Source: Candidatus Bipolaricaulota bacterium
GTDB taxonomy: Bacteria; Bipolaricaulota; Bipolaricaulia; UBA7950; UBA9294
Reading direction: 5' to 3'
Length of the DNA stretch: 38,921 bases
NCBI GenBank assembly: GCA_027007005.1
Contig: JALTFO010000293.1
Coordinates: forward strand, 1 to 38,921
Shown here in pieces: positions 6,814-15,170 of this stretch; within the stretch, counting starts at the first letter, position 1; each line of letters starts with the position of its first letter. The translations under genes were made by a program, and so were the position numbers. Under the pieces are notes generated by a model. The model did not search any database and was not told the DNA's origin. It saw nothing but the letters and a program-made list of their open reading frames with translations.

Positions 6814-9609
6814 ATGCTTACCGTTGTATCAGGAAGAATTCTAGTTGTTGATGATGACCCTGATTGGGGGATCATTGTCAGGAAGCTGCTCACCCGCTCC
6901 GGAAATGAAGTAGTGAGTGTAGAAACGGGCGCTGCTGCCCTGGAAGTGATCAAAAGAGAAGAATTCGATATCGTCATCATCGACGTCTTCCTCTCTAACA
7001 CCTCCGGAATCGATCTCATACCGCGCATCCTCGCCGTGCATCCGCAGATGGCTATCTACATCCTCAGTGGCCATCCTGGCGGCTATAGTGCTGCAAGCGC
7101 ACTGCGACAGGGGGCAGAGCGGTGCATCGATAAGTCGGTCGAGCCGGCAGCGCTGCAGGAGATGGTTGAACGTACGCTTGAACGCAAGCGGCTGATGCGC
7201 ACGCTCGATGCGGAACGCGCGCGCTTTGAACAGTTGATTGGGAATGCGCCAGTCGGAGTCTTCGCCATCAACATGGTCACGATGGAGTTGACCTATGCAA
7301 ATAGCTTTCTCCTCGACCTAACTGGTTTCAGCTGGGAAGAAGTTGTCGGCCATCTCCCAACAGAGTTCGTAGCGCCCGAGGACAAAGAGAAGCTCATTGC
7401 AAGGCTACGTGCACGTACTGATGGAATCGCGCTGCCATCTGGCGAGAAGGCAAAATATGGATTTACCAAGAAGGATGGAACAACGATTAACATGCAGGTC
7501 GAAACGCATGTTGTCAATGTGGGCGAAGAGCGATTCATCGAGGGAACAGCTCGTGATGTCACGGCTGAGAGCCGCCTTTCGCGCCTTCAGGAGATAGTCA
7601 TCGGTCTTGGGGGATCGATCCTCTCATCTCGTGACATCGATCATATTCTGCAGAGCGTGCTCGACGCAATTACTCAGCACAGCGGATTTCAGCGTGCCGT
7701 TGTCTCACTCTACGACCTCTCCGCAGCAGTTCCGCAGAAGAGTGAGGTGTATAAGATCCTAGCTTCCGGGATAAGTGAGGAAGACCTAGCAATGCTGAAT
7801 GCTAGTGGAGGGTTGACTCCTGAGCAGCGGAACTTGGCGTTCGATGAGAAATTTCGATTGGGAGATGCGTACTACATTCCTCACGATCGCACACCGTGGC
7901 GTTCTGATATCGGGCTTCAGGGAACGGTTACCATCGACGGATGGCATCCCGATAATTTCCTCTTCATCCCGTTGCGCGGTGCAGAGGGGATCATCGGCCA
8001 TATCTCTGTCGACGATCCGGCAGACCGGTTGGTGCCCACTGAGGAGACATTAAGGCCGGTGGTTGCGCTCGCTAACCTGGCTGCGCTCGCGGTCGAGCGC
8101 ACATATCGTTACAGACAACTCGACAAGCAAAGGAGAAGGCTACACGGCCTCGCTCAATTTAGCCAGGAACTTGCGCAGGCTAAGGATGTCGAAGAGATGT
8201 GTGATCTTGCGGCAAGGCAGATGCAGCGGGACATGAACTACGAATTCTTCGGAATTTGGATTCGCGAGGAGGATGAGTTAGTCCTGACAGGCTTTGCGTC
8301 GCGGGGAGCTTATGTCAACGAAGGCACACTGTACACCGGACTGCGCATGCCTGTCAGCGGCACTGGCTTTGCCCGCTGGGTGCTCGAACACCAGCAGGAT
8401 GTCATCGTTTCGGATGTGAGCAATGAAGAACGATATCTTAGGTGGAGTGACCTGACGCGATCAGAGATTGACGTCCCAATCCTAGCGCGCAAGGAGGCGC
8501 TCGGTGTGATCAGTGTAGAGGCGAGCCGGTTGCACGCGTTCGGACCTCAAGATAAGGAGATCATCGGTGCACTTGCAAGCCAGCTCTCGGTTGCGATCAC
8601 CAATTTCAAGCGCCAGACATTCCTGTTTCAGATACGCGATCTTGCGCACATGCTCGTCGGGGCAACGTCGGTAGACGAGTTGATCTCAAGTACGCTTGAG
8701 TTCCTCGCCGAGCAGTTCTCAGTACAACGAAGCGCTATTCTGCTGCGTGAGGAGGATGAGCTGGTCATCCGCGGGATACGCAACCCCGGGGGGATAAATG
8801 GCCTTGCTGAAAGGGATCGCTTTGCAGTAAGCGAAGGAGTTGTTGGTTGGGTGATGGAACACGGGATGTATGCCTTGGTGAACGATGTGGAGAATGATCC
8901 GCGCTACGTGGAAGGGTTCGCCGCGATGCGCTCCGAGCTGGCCGTGCCGGTGATGATTGCTGACAACGTACTCGGTGTAATAAACGTCGAGAGTCCACAG
9001 GTCGGGTTCTTCGACGAGGAAGATAGGAGGCTTCTGAGCGCGGTGGCGGCGCAGTTTGCGGTTGCCTTGTCGAACCTTAACGCTCAGGCCAAGCTGCGCG
9101 AGCAAGCCATCCGCGATCCCTTGACACAGCTCTTTAACCGACACTACCTAAACGAAGTGATCGACGGTGAACTCGACCGGGCCGATCGCTATGGCCGTGA
9201 GATCACACTAATGATGCTCGATATCAATGGCTTCAGGCAAGTTAACAACGCCCTCGGCCACTTGACGGGAGATGAGGTGTTGCAGAAGGTAGCCCAAGTC
9301 ATCAGGGAGAACGTTCGTGCTGCCGATCGCGTCATCCGTTACGGTGGCGATGAGTTTCTCATCCTCATGCCCGAGACCGTTGAAGAAACGGGAATGGTCA
9401 CCAGGAGACTTAAGAAAAAGGTTGAGGCTATTCCCGCTGAGTTAGGGTTTGGGAATATCGACATCGGTCTTTCTATTGGCACGTACGTGCGCCATCCTGG
9501 TGATACACACTCAGTAGAGGAGATCCTTTCTCGGGCAGATCAGCTTATGTACGACGACAAGCGGCGAATCCACTCTTTGCACCAGCAGACTGATGACTAT
9601 CGTTTTTAA
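6814..9609 (+). CDS. REC-PAS-GAF-GAF-GAF-GGDEF diguanylate cyclase
   Basis: This 931-aa cytoplasmic signalling protein should make cyclic di-GMP. A receiver domain occupies 1-125 (acidic pocket DDD 13-15, phospho-acceptor D57, S85, K107). A PAS domain lies at about 130-250, followed by three GAF domains at about 265-435, 455-615 and 625-770. The GGDEF domain covers about 775-931. The active-site GGDEF motif is intact at 844-848, and a RAAD inhibitory I-site is at 835-838, five residues before it, so product inhibition is expected. It begins 18 bp after era. No histidine kinase is adjacent. GAF ligands cannot be deduced. A c-di-GMP-I riboswitch occurs at 26183-26262 in the same window. Confidence 0.93.
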   Translation: MLTVVSGRILVVDDDPDWGIIVRKLLTRSGNEVVSVETGAAALEVIKREEFDIVIIDVFLSNTSGIDLIPRILAVHPQMAIYILSGHPGGYSAASALRQGAERCIDKSVEPAALQEMVERTLERKRLMRTLDAERARFEQLIGNAPVGVFAINMVTMELTYANSFLLDLTGFSWEEVVGHLPTEFVAPEDKEKLIARLRARTDGIALPSGEKAKYGFTKKDGTTINMQVETHVVNVGEERFIEGTARDVTAESRLSRLQEIVIGLGGSILSSRDIDHILQSVLDAITQHSGFQRAVVSLYDLSAAVPQKSEVYKILASGISEEDLAMLNASGGLTPEQRNLAFDEKFRLGDAYYIPHDRTPWRSDIGLQGTVTIDGWHPDNFLFIPLRGAEGIIGHISVDDPADRLVPTEETLRPVVALANLAALAVERTYRYRQLDKQRRRLHGLAQFSQELAQAKDVEEMCDLAARQMQRDMNYEFFGIWIREEDELVLTGFASRGAYVNEGTLYTGLRMPVSGTGFARWVLEHQQDVIVSDVSNEERYLRWSDLTRSEIDVPILARKEALGVISVEASRLHAFGPQDKEIIGALASQLSVAITNFKRQTFLFQIRDLAHMLVGATSVDELISSTLEFLAEQFSVQRSAILLREEDELVIRGIRNPGGINGLAERDRFAVSEGVVGWVMEHGMYALVNDVENDPRYVEGFAAMRSELAVPVMIADNVLGVINVESPQVGFFDEEDRRLLSAVAAQFAVALSNLNAQAKLREQAIRDPLTQLFNRHYLNEVIDGELDRADRYGREITLMMLDINGFRQVNNALGHLTGDEVLQKVAQVIRENVRAADRVIRYGGDEFLILMPETVEETGMVTRRLKKKVEAIPAELGFGNIDIGLSIGTYVRHPGDTHSVEEILSRADQLMYDDKRRIHSLHQQTDDYRF

Positions 9610-10456
9610 GCCCCTGAGCGCACCGAGAGACCTTGCTTCCTGCGTGTCGCTGCAAGCTGATACATGCGATGGATCGCCGTTTCTTGCTGTGCCCGCCCTT
9701 GTGGCTGTGGCGCGTGGCAATGGGTTGATCCTTGGTGCGGTGGATGATGAGGACACGATGCATGGGGCGATCGTTGATATAGCGAGCGCGGATGGAGGCC
9801 ACATATCCTGGCTCACCGCGTTTTACGCTGTGAGTGAGAACGAGCGGAACAAAGGCGTCGGTACGAAGCTGCGATACCACGAGCGTGACTTTGGCATTGA
9901 ACGTGGAGTGCCACTTACGAGATGGGCGATAGATCCTCTGCGTGGCCTGGAGGCGCATATCGCGTTCAACAAGCTGGGGGCTGTTGCTGTTAGTTATGAG
10001 CGAGATCTGTACGGTGAGATGCACGATCGCAGGAACAGTGGTCTGGCTACCGATCGCCTCATTGTGGAGTGGTGGCTCACGTCGCCGCGGGTGAAGGCAG
10101 TGGTTGATCGTGAAGTCCTGCCCTATCACTTTCACCTTGGCCTCGACAAGATGGAGGTGGCGACACGCACGGCGGTGACAGAGAATGGATTCCGGCGACT
10201 GGTAAAATTCGATGACTCAGTCTGTGATGGTATCATCACAAGCGCGGTGATCCTGGTCGAGATCCCAGCGAAGCTCGACAGCATGCGAGCAGGCGATATC
10301 GACTTGGCGCGCGACTGGCGGCTGCGGACACGTGACATCTTCGAGCGGATGTTTGAGTCCGGGTACATCATCACCGGCCTTGTGCATGAGGGGGGACGCA
10401 GCTTCCAACTGTTCGAGCGAGCAAGTAAGGCGACGATCCTCGAACGTGACGTGTGA
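9593..10456 (+). CDS. GNAT-fold acetyltransferase-like protein (COG3375-type)
   Basis: This 287-aa protein has an N-terminal GNAT fold. The segment SENERNKGVGTKLRYHERDFGIERG (about 81-105) matches the acetyl-CoA-binding region. Segments ending in FNKLGAVAVSYERDLYGEM and SGLATDRLIVEWWL resemble the uncharacterised COG3375 group of predicted acetyltransferases. The substrate is unknown. Its ATG overlaps the diguanylate cyclase by 17 bp, with no obvious Shine-Dalgarno site, so it may depend on coupled translation. A partnership with the cyclase is only suggested by the overlap. Confidence 0.75.
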   Translation: MTIVFKPLSAPRDLASCVSLQADTCDGSPFLAVPALVAVARGNGLILGAVDDEDTMHGAIVDIASADGGHISWLTAFYAVSENERNKGVGTKLRYHERDFGIERGVPLTRWAIDPLRGLEAHIAFNKLGAVAVSYERDLYGEMHDRRNSGLATDRLIVEWWLTSPRVKAVVDREVLPYHFHLGLDKMEVATRTAVTENGFRRLVKFDDSVCDGIITSAVILVEIPAKLDSMRAGDIDLARDWRLRTRDIFERMFESGYIITGLVHEGGRSFQLFERASKATILERDV

Positions 10457-10658
10457 TGATGAAGCTCGCCAGCTACGCCACTAACGGGGTAGCCCGTATT
10501 GAGCAGATAGCCAACGTTTCGTCACGACAGCATCTTGGAGCGTTTTAAATAAGTTCCCGCTCTTGCAAGAAGTCGATGCAGAGGGAAGGGCCGGAATTGT
10601 GGCCAAAAGCTTACGATCTGTGCCTTCGCGAGCGGACGAGTGGAAAGGGTGCTATCAT

Positions 10659-10703
10659 TTGCATCAAGGACGAACTTCCCGTTTCAAGGAACGGGTGATG
10701 CAA
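10659..10703 (+). promoter_or_regulatory. bulged stem-loop in the deoC leader
   Basis: TTGCATCA (10659-10666) pairs with TGATGCAA (10696-10703), and CCCGTT (10678-10683) pairs with AACGGG (10690-10695) around a TCAAGG loop. The two helices stack directly on the 3' side and are separated by an 11-nt bulge on the 5' side. The element ends 5 nt before the AGGAGG ribosome site of deoC. A TATCAT -10-like box (10653-10658) sits just upstream. The position suggests translational or mRNA-stability control, but no known RNA class is recognised. Confidence 0.55.
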
Positions 10704-10718
10704 GGAATAGGAGGACCG

Positions 10719-11390
10719 ATGAACAAGAGAGAACTGGCGAAGATGATTGATCATACCCTGCTCGGGCCCACGGCCTCGACCGAGGGGGCGCGTAAATTGT
10801 GTACTGAGGCTAAGGAATACGGATTCGCCTCGGTCTGTGTCAATCCGTGTCACGCAGCACTAGCAAAAGAGCTTCTTGATGGGAGTGAACCGAAGGTATG
10901 TGTGGTCATCGGCTTTCCACACGGCATGTCCACGAGTGAGGTCAAGGGCTTCGAGGCGCAAAAGGCAATCGCCGATGGTGCCGATGAGCTGGATATGGTG
11001 ATCAATGTCGCGGCACTGAAAGCCGGAGACTACCGAACCGTATCAGAAGACATTCGCGCCGTATGCGCAGCGGCGGAAAAGGCACCACGTGAGGCGCTGG
11101 TCAAGGTTATCCTGGAGACAGCCCTGCTTGATGATACGGAGAAGCGTGCTGGCGCGATCCTGGCCAAGGCGGCCGGAGCCGATTTTGTGAAGACATCAAC
11201 CGGCTTTGCTTCTGGCGGAGCCACTGTTGAGGATGTCGCTTTGCTACGAGAGACGGTTGGGCCAGACATGGGTGTCAAAGCTGCCGGTGGAATCCACACC
11301 TACGAAGAGGCGCTGGCGATGATCGAGGCCGGTGCGACCAGGATAGGCGCCAGCCGTAGTGTGGCGATCGTAGAGGGTGCTCCGGAGTAG
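10719..11390 (+). CDS. deoC: deoxyribose-phosphate aldolase
   Basis: This 223-aa TIM-barrel class I aldolase cleaves 2-deoxyribose-5-phosphate to glyceraldehyde-3-phosphate and acetaldehyde in nucleoside salvage. The Schiff-base lysine is K158 in DFVKTSTGF. The second catalytic lysine is K187 in GVKAAGG, and the conserved D91 is in ADELDMVIN. The ATG at 10719 is chosen over the long upstream in-frame extension because it begins the family N-terminus (MNKRELAKMIDHTLL) and has AGGAGG 4 nt upstream. It follows 262 bp of non-coding sequence containing the bulged stem-loop at 10659-10703. recO starts one base after its stop. Confidence 0.95.
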   Translation: MNKRELAKMIDHTLLGPTASTEGARKLCTEAKEYGFASVCVNPCHAALAKELLDGSEPKVCVVIGFPHGMSTSEVKGFEAQKAIADGADELDMVINVAALKAGDYRTVSEDIRAVCAAAEKAPREALVKVILETALLDDTEKRAGAILAKAAGADFVKTSTGFASGGATVEDVALLRETVGPDMGVKAAGGIHTYEEALAMIEAGATRIGASRSVAIVEGAPE

Positions 11391-11391
11391 A

Positions 11392-12102
11392 GTGGGAATC
11401 GAGCGGGGAGAAGCATTCGTCCTACGCGTGCGAGACTTTGCTGAATCCGACTTGATCGTCACATTGTTCACGGAGCAGTGGGGCAAAAGGACAGCGATCG
11501 CCAAGGGAGCGCGGAGGTTCAAATCACGGCTGGGTGGTGTCTTCGACCTCCTGAACCGGGTGGAGGTAGTCTTCTACGCCAAGGCACAGCTCGACCTTGT
11601 CAGTCAAGGCGCCCTCATCTCCTCGTACTCGCACCTGAAGGGCTCACTGGCTACGGTGCTGACGGCACTTGCTGTCTGTAAGCTTCTCGATAGTCTCCTC
11701 CCACCACATCAACAGGAATCAGGGGCGTACACGATTTTCATGCAGCTATTGGATCTGCTGGAGCGGGGGACACCGCATGGGGAACAGTCAGCAATTGCGG
11801 CAATGTTGAAGATCGTATCAGTGTTGGGGCATCGGCCGCAGCTTGCAGCTTGCGTGCGCTGCGGGAACACGCGCGGGCCGTTTCGCTTTGTGCCTGCTCG
11901 GGGAGGAATAGTCTGTGCTAAGTGTGAGGGGCAAGGGATCGATATCAGCCCTGGACTTGCCCTTTCACTGAACGCCCTCATCGATCGACCGCTATCACGG
12001 GCAGGGATCGTTCGCTTGACGAAAGGTGATCTTTCACGCGCGCGTGAAGTTGTTAGCTTGTATGTAAGACAGCTTCTAGGTTCCTCAAACAGTGAGTTGT
12101 AG
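11392..12102 (+). CDS. recO: DNA repair protein RecO
   Basis: RecO works with RecF and RecR to load RecA on SSB-coated gaps. The 236-aa product has the N-terminal OB-fold (GEAFVLRVRDFAESDLIVTLFTEQWGKR) and a C-terminal helical part carrying a CxxC...CxxC zinc knot (CVRCGNTRG...CAKC), as in zinc-bearing RecO proteins. The start chosen is GTG at 11392, with GGAG 4 nt upstream. The GTG at 11377 lies inside deoC and has no usable ribosome site. It is coupled to deoC by a 1-bp gap. Confidence 0.92.
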   Translation: MGIERGEAFVLRVRDFAESDLIVTLFTEQWGKRTAIAKGARRFKSRLGGVFDLLNRVEVVFYAKAQLDLVSQGALISSYSHLKGSLATVLTALAVCKLLDSLLPPHQQESGAYTIFMQLLDLLERGTPHGEQSAIAAMLKIVSVLGHRPQLAACVRCGNTRGPFRFVPARGGIVCAKCEGQGIDISPGLALSLNALIDRPLSRAGIVRLTKGDLSRAREVVSLYVRQLLGSSNSEL

Positions 12103-12121
12103 CGTTTCGTAGCTGTGTACC

Positions 12122-12151
12122 TTGAACTGGAACACGCTTTTTATCTATAGT
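12122..12151 (+). promoter_or_regulatory. sigma-70-type promoter of atpC-fabF
   Basis: TTGAAC (12122-12127), an 18-nt spacer and TATAGT (12146-12151) lie in the 68-bp gap before atpC. The -10 box ends 19 nt before the ATG, leaving room for the AGGAGGGAG ribosome site. Confidence 0.6.
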
Positions 12152-12170
12152 TTCCTCTCAGGAGGGAGAG

Positions 12171-12572
12171 ATGCACTGTCAATTACAATCTCCAGAACGG
12201 ATACTTTTCGATGGTGAAGCAAAGATAGTCGTTGCCCACAGCCCGGAGGGGGAGTTTGCCGTGATGGACAAACATGCCCCGCTCCTTGCAGCCCTTGGCC
12301 CGTCTCCGCTACGCATAAAGACACAAAACGAGGAACACATATTTGCCCTGAGGGGGGGAGTACTGCAGGTGACAAAGGACGGAGTGATGGTTCTTGCTCA
12401 CGAAGCGATCCCTGTGAGTGAGATCGACATCGCTTCCGTAAATGCGCGCAGAGAAGAACTCACGAGTAACGTTGCTGAGAGCGGTGATTCGTCGCAGGCA
12501 GACGCGTCTGGAAGAGAGCAAGAGATCATTTTTCTAGATGTACAGAAAAAGCTAGGGGAGAGGCATGAATAG
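12171..12572 (+). CDS. atpC: F-type ATP synthase epsilon subunit (orphan)
   Basis: This 133-aa protein matches the epsilon subunit of F1Fo ATP synthase. An N-terminal beta-sandwich starts CQLQSPERILFDGEAKIVVAHSPEGEFAVMDKHAPLLAALG, followed by FALRGGVLQVTKDGVMVLAHEA and a helical C-terminus with a Ser/Asp-rich linker (about 103-113). The subunit links gamma to the rotor ring and can inhibit ATP hydrolysis. No other atp gene is near: recO is upstream and fabF downstream, where atpD would be expected. It has a strong AGGAGG ribosome site and its own promoter. It overlaps fabF by 8 bp. Confidence 0.88.
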   Translation: MHCQLQSPERILFDGEAKIVVAHSPEGEFAVMDKHAPLLAALGPSPLRIKTQNEEHIFALRGGVLQVTKDGVMVLAHEAIPVSEIDIASVNARREELTSNVAESGDSSQADASGREQEIIFLDVQKKLGERHE

Positions 12573-13812
12573 ACGGGTTGTCATCACTGGGCTTGGTCCG
12601 GTAACACCGATTGCGATAGGAAAGGATGCGTTCTGGGAGGCGCTCGTTTCCGGCGTGAGTGGAGTGCGGCGGGTAGATGATGTGATCAACCTTTCAGAAA
12701 TCGACGTGAAGATTGGGGCAACTGTGGAAGGTTTCGATCCACTTGATTACATGGACAAGCGGCGCGCGCGTCGGATCGATCGCAGCACCCAGTTTGCTCT
12801 CGTCGCCTCCAAGCTAGCGCTCGATGACGCGGGCTTGTCTCCGAGTGAAATGCCGCTAGACAGAACGGCAGCGATCGCTGGGACGGGGATTGGAGGACTG
12901 CAGACGATGGAGGAAAACTTCGCTGTGTTGACTGAGGATGGACCGCATCGCGTCAGCCCATTCTTCATTCCGCGACTGATGCCAAATGCGATTGCCGGTC
13001 AGATTGCCATTGAGTATGGCATGTGCGGACCAAACTTCGGTGTCGTCTCCGCCTGTGCCAGCTCCGCGCACGCGATCGGAATCGCCTCCGAGCTCATCCG
13101 CTCCGGACTGTGCGACATCGCGGTGGCCGGGGGATCAGAGGCAGTCCTTGTGCGGATAGCCTATGCCGGGTTCACCAAGATAGGAGCCATTTCCAAGCGA
13201 AACGATGAGCCAGAACGAGCATCGCGCCCGTTTGATAAGGACCGTGACGGCTTTGTTATGGGAGAAGGTGGAGGGTTCATCATTATGGAAGAGCGCGAAG
13301 AAGCGATCAAGCGCGGTGCTCATATCTACGGTGAATTGGTGGGATTTGGAATGAGCGCCGATGCAGAGCATATTACCGCCCCTGCGGCAGACGGATCTGG
13401 TGCTGCGCAGGCGATGCGGATGGCGATCGACCGCGCCGGTGTAAGCACTTCTCAGATCGACTACATCAACGCGCATGGCACGTCGACCATCCTCAATGAC
13501 AAAGTGGAGACGATAGCGATCAAGACCGTCTTCGGTGATGATGCAAAAGCAGTGAAGATCAGCTCCACCAAATCGCAGACAGGACACCTCCTCGGTGCAG
13601 CGGGTGCGGTAGAGACGATCGCGACGCTGCTTTCCATGCAGCACGGCGTCATTCCCGCTACCCTGAATTACGAGACGCCCGATCCCGAGTGTGATCTTGA
13701 TTACACTCCGCGTACGGTGGAAAAGAAAATCAATATTGCCATGAGCAACTCCTTTGGATTCGGAGGGCAGAACGCCTCGCTACTGTTCAAAAACGTGGGG
13801 TCAGACCTTTGA
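12565..13812 (+). CDS. fabF: 3-oxoacyl-[acyl-carrier-protein] synthase II
   Basis: This 415-aa condensing enzyme elongates acyl-ACP with malonyl-ACP in type II fatty acid synthesis. The Cys-His-His triad is C164 (SACASSAH), H304 (NAHGTST) and H341 (KSQTGHLLG). The C-terminus is SNSFGFGGQNASLLFK followed by NVGSDL. The final codons and the TGA stop lie inside the left terminal repeat of the adjoining transposase element (from 13797), so the native end was probably replaced on insertion. The ATG overlaps atpC and has a GGGGAGAGG ribosome site. The catalytic core is complete, so activity is expected. Confidence 0.95.
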   Translation: MNRRVVITGLGPVTPIAIGKDAFWEALVSGVSGVRRVDDVINLSEIDVKIGATVEGFDPLDYMDKRRARRIDRSTQFALVASKLALDDAGLSPSEMPLDRTAAIAGTGIGGLQTMEENFAVLTEDGPHRVSPFFIPRLMPNAIAGQIAIEYGMCGPNFGVVSACASSAHAIGIASELIRSGLCDIAVAGGSEAVLVRIAYAGFTKIGAISKRNDEPERASRPFDKDRDGFVMGEGGGFIIMEEREEAIKRGAHIYGELVGFGMSADAEHITAPAADGSGAAQAMRMAIDRAGVSTSQIDYINAHGTSTILNDKVETIAIKTVFGDDAKAVKISSTKSQTGHLLGAAGAVETIATLLSMQHGVIPATLNYETPDPECDLDYTPRTVEKKINIAMSNSFGFGGQNASLLFKNVGSDL

Positions 13813-13837
13813 TTTTAGGATTTCTTTCCGCTATACT
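13809..13837 (+). promoter_or_regulatory. transposase promoter inside the left repeat
   Basis: TTGATT (13809-13814), a 17-nt spacer and TATACT (13832-13837) precede the transposase ATG by only 8 nt. The -35 box overlaps the fabF stop codon. Transcripts from here would be leaderless or nearly so. Confidence 0.6.
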
Positions 13838-13845
13838 AGGACATC

Positions 13846-14703
13846 ATGGCGAGACCATTGCGGTTGGAATTCGAAGGAGCCCTCTATCACGTCACCAGCC
13901 GTGGCAACGCAAGAGAGAGTATCTTTCTCGATGATGTTGATCGATCGCGATTCTTCAGCATCCTGGCTGATGTTGTCGACAGATTCGGCTGGATCTGCCA
14001 TGCATATTGCCTGATGACAAACCACTACCACCTTCTCATCGAGACACCTGATACTAACCTGTCTCGCGGGATGCATCTTCTCAATGGCGTGTACACCCAG
14101 TGGTTCAACCATCGTCACGACAGGATCGGCCATCTCTTTCAGGGACGTTTCAAAGCGATCCTTATCGAAAAGGAGAGCCATCTGCTGGAGGTGGCCCGCT
14201 ACATAGTGCTCAATCCGGTCCGCGCGAAGATGGTCAAGAGCATGCGTGACTGGCGGTGGAGCAGCTACCACGCCACGGCTGGCCACGTGGGTGCGCCTTC
14301 GTTTCTCACGACAGGATGGATTCTGTCTCAGTTTGATGCGGACCCGAAGCGTGCCGTCCGGGCCTACCGGCAGTTCATTCAGGAAGGGCGAGGGATCGAT
14401 CTGTGGGATGGATTGAGAGCTGGATCGCTATTAGGAAGCGATGGATTCGTTGACAAGCTGCGGCCTTTCCTCAAGGAGAAACCGATCGATCCAGAGTACC
14501 GCAAACGCGAGCGCTTTGCCGCGCGGCCGAGCTTGGAGGAGCTGTTCAGCGATGTCACCGACAAGGCAACGCGCAACCAGCGGATCTACCAGGCGATACG
14601 CCTTTATCACTACACGCTGCAAGAAGTGGGAGAGCATGTGGGGCTGCTGTACTCAACGGTCAGTGTAATTGCGAAACGCGTTCATGAGAAGACAAAATCC
14701 TAA
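13846..14703 (+). CDS. REP-associated-type Y1 transposase (RAYT/TnpA-like)
   Basis: This 285-aa single-strand DNA transposase of the Y1_Tnp family has an HUH motif H60-Y61-H62 in MTNHYHLLIET, a candidate catalytic tyrosine Y119 in ARYIVLNPVRA, and the family segments GHLFQGRFK and WRWSSYHA. A C-terminal extension (about 215-285) ends in a DnaA-like helix-turn-helix (LQEVGEHVGLLYSTVSVIAKRVHEK). The coding frame is intact, so the element may be active. The palindromic repeats near 29.4-31 kb are not copies of its ends, so mobilisation of those repeats by this enzyme is not shown. Confidence 0.92.
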   Translation: MARPLRLEFEGALYHVTSRGNARESIFLDDVDRSRFFSILADVVDRFGWICHAYCLMTNHYHLLIETPDTNLSRGMHLLNGVYTQWFNHRHDRIGHLFQGRFKAILIEKESHLLEVARYIVLNPVRAKMVKSMRDWRWSSYHATAGHVGAPSFLTTGWILSQFDADPKRAVRAYRQFIQEGRGIDLWDGLRAGSLLGSDGFVDKLRPFLKEKPIDPEYRKRERFAARPSLEELFSDVTDKATRNQRIYQAIRLYHYTLQEVGEHVGLLYSTVSVIAKRVHEKTKS

Positions 14704-14721
14704 GATCGAAGGTCTGACCTC

Positions 14722-15000
14722 ATATCATTACTTTCAACAATTCTACAATAATGAAGGAGATCAATTTTCTGTTCATGATTATTGTTTACCTCAATAAACA
14801 GTTATACATGTTATTGTTTACTTAGCAACACAATCACTGATGGTTTGCTAGTAGCGACGCTGGGCAGCAGAACAGAACGTGGCAGACAAGCTGCTCACGC
14901 TACGAAAGAGCCAGAGATCTTGAGTTCCTTTATCTCACGATAGCCCTCCAATCGCGCTATAATCGTACACAGGTCATAACAAAGGAGCGTGAAATAGAGC
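14722..15000. other. AT-rich non-coding stretch with TTATTGTTTAC repeats
   Basis: No gene is seen here. An 11-bp direct repeat, TTATTGTTTAC, occurs at 14779-14789 and 14811-14821, 32 bp apart (about three helical turns), with an inverted partial copy AATAAACA at 14793-14800 between them. A TATAAT box at 14958-14963 is followed by an AAGGAG ribosome site, probably the former promoter of the HicB-like remnant. Confidence 0.5.
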
Positions 15001-15170
15001 ATGCTTAGCACCTATACCAAAGTATATGAAGATTAGCTCCGGTTACATGGGTCAATTGGTCGAGCGGCCTGAAGTCATCCGCGATGGGGAGAGCCTAGAA
15101 GAGTGTCAGGGGACAACTAGAAGATGCGCTGCGCAAAGGATCCATTATACCAAGCAACAAACCGCGAGTT
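15001..15170 (+). pseudogene. decayed HicB-like antitoxin remnant
   Basis: Reading across at least two frameshifts recovers MLSTYTKVY, then MKISSGYMGQLVERPEVIRDG followed by ESLEECQG, then QLEDALRK. This is the pattern of a HicB-family (UPF0150-like) antitoxin: a Gly-Tyr strand, a PEV/G turn, and an EEC...L..AL helix. The frames break near 15025 and 15108. No HicA partner is visible. An AAGGAG site and a TATAAT box lie upstream. It sits in the AT-rich debris between the transposase element and pheS. Confidence 0.5.

Larger units (their letters stand above)
13797..14721 (+). mobile_element. Y1 (HUH) transposase element with 27-bp terminal inverted repeats
   Basis: The left end at 13797-13823 begins GGGGTCAGACCTT, and the right end at 14695-14721 is its reverse complement with 3 mismatches in 27 positions. 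Between them lies a single transposase gene. The element is 925 bp. No target-site duplication is visible, as expected for HUH single-strand transposition. It abuts and partly forms the end of fabF. Confidence 0.8.

Noticed and set aside
15048-15072. tRNA-like string resembling a D-arm
   Set aside because: No acceptor, anticodon or T-arm can be drawn around it, and it translates as part of the HicB-like remnant.
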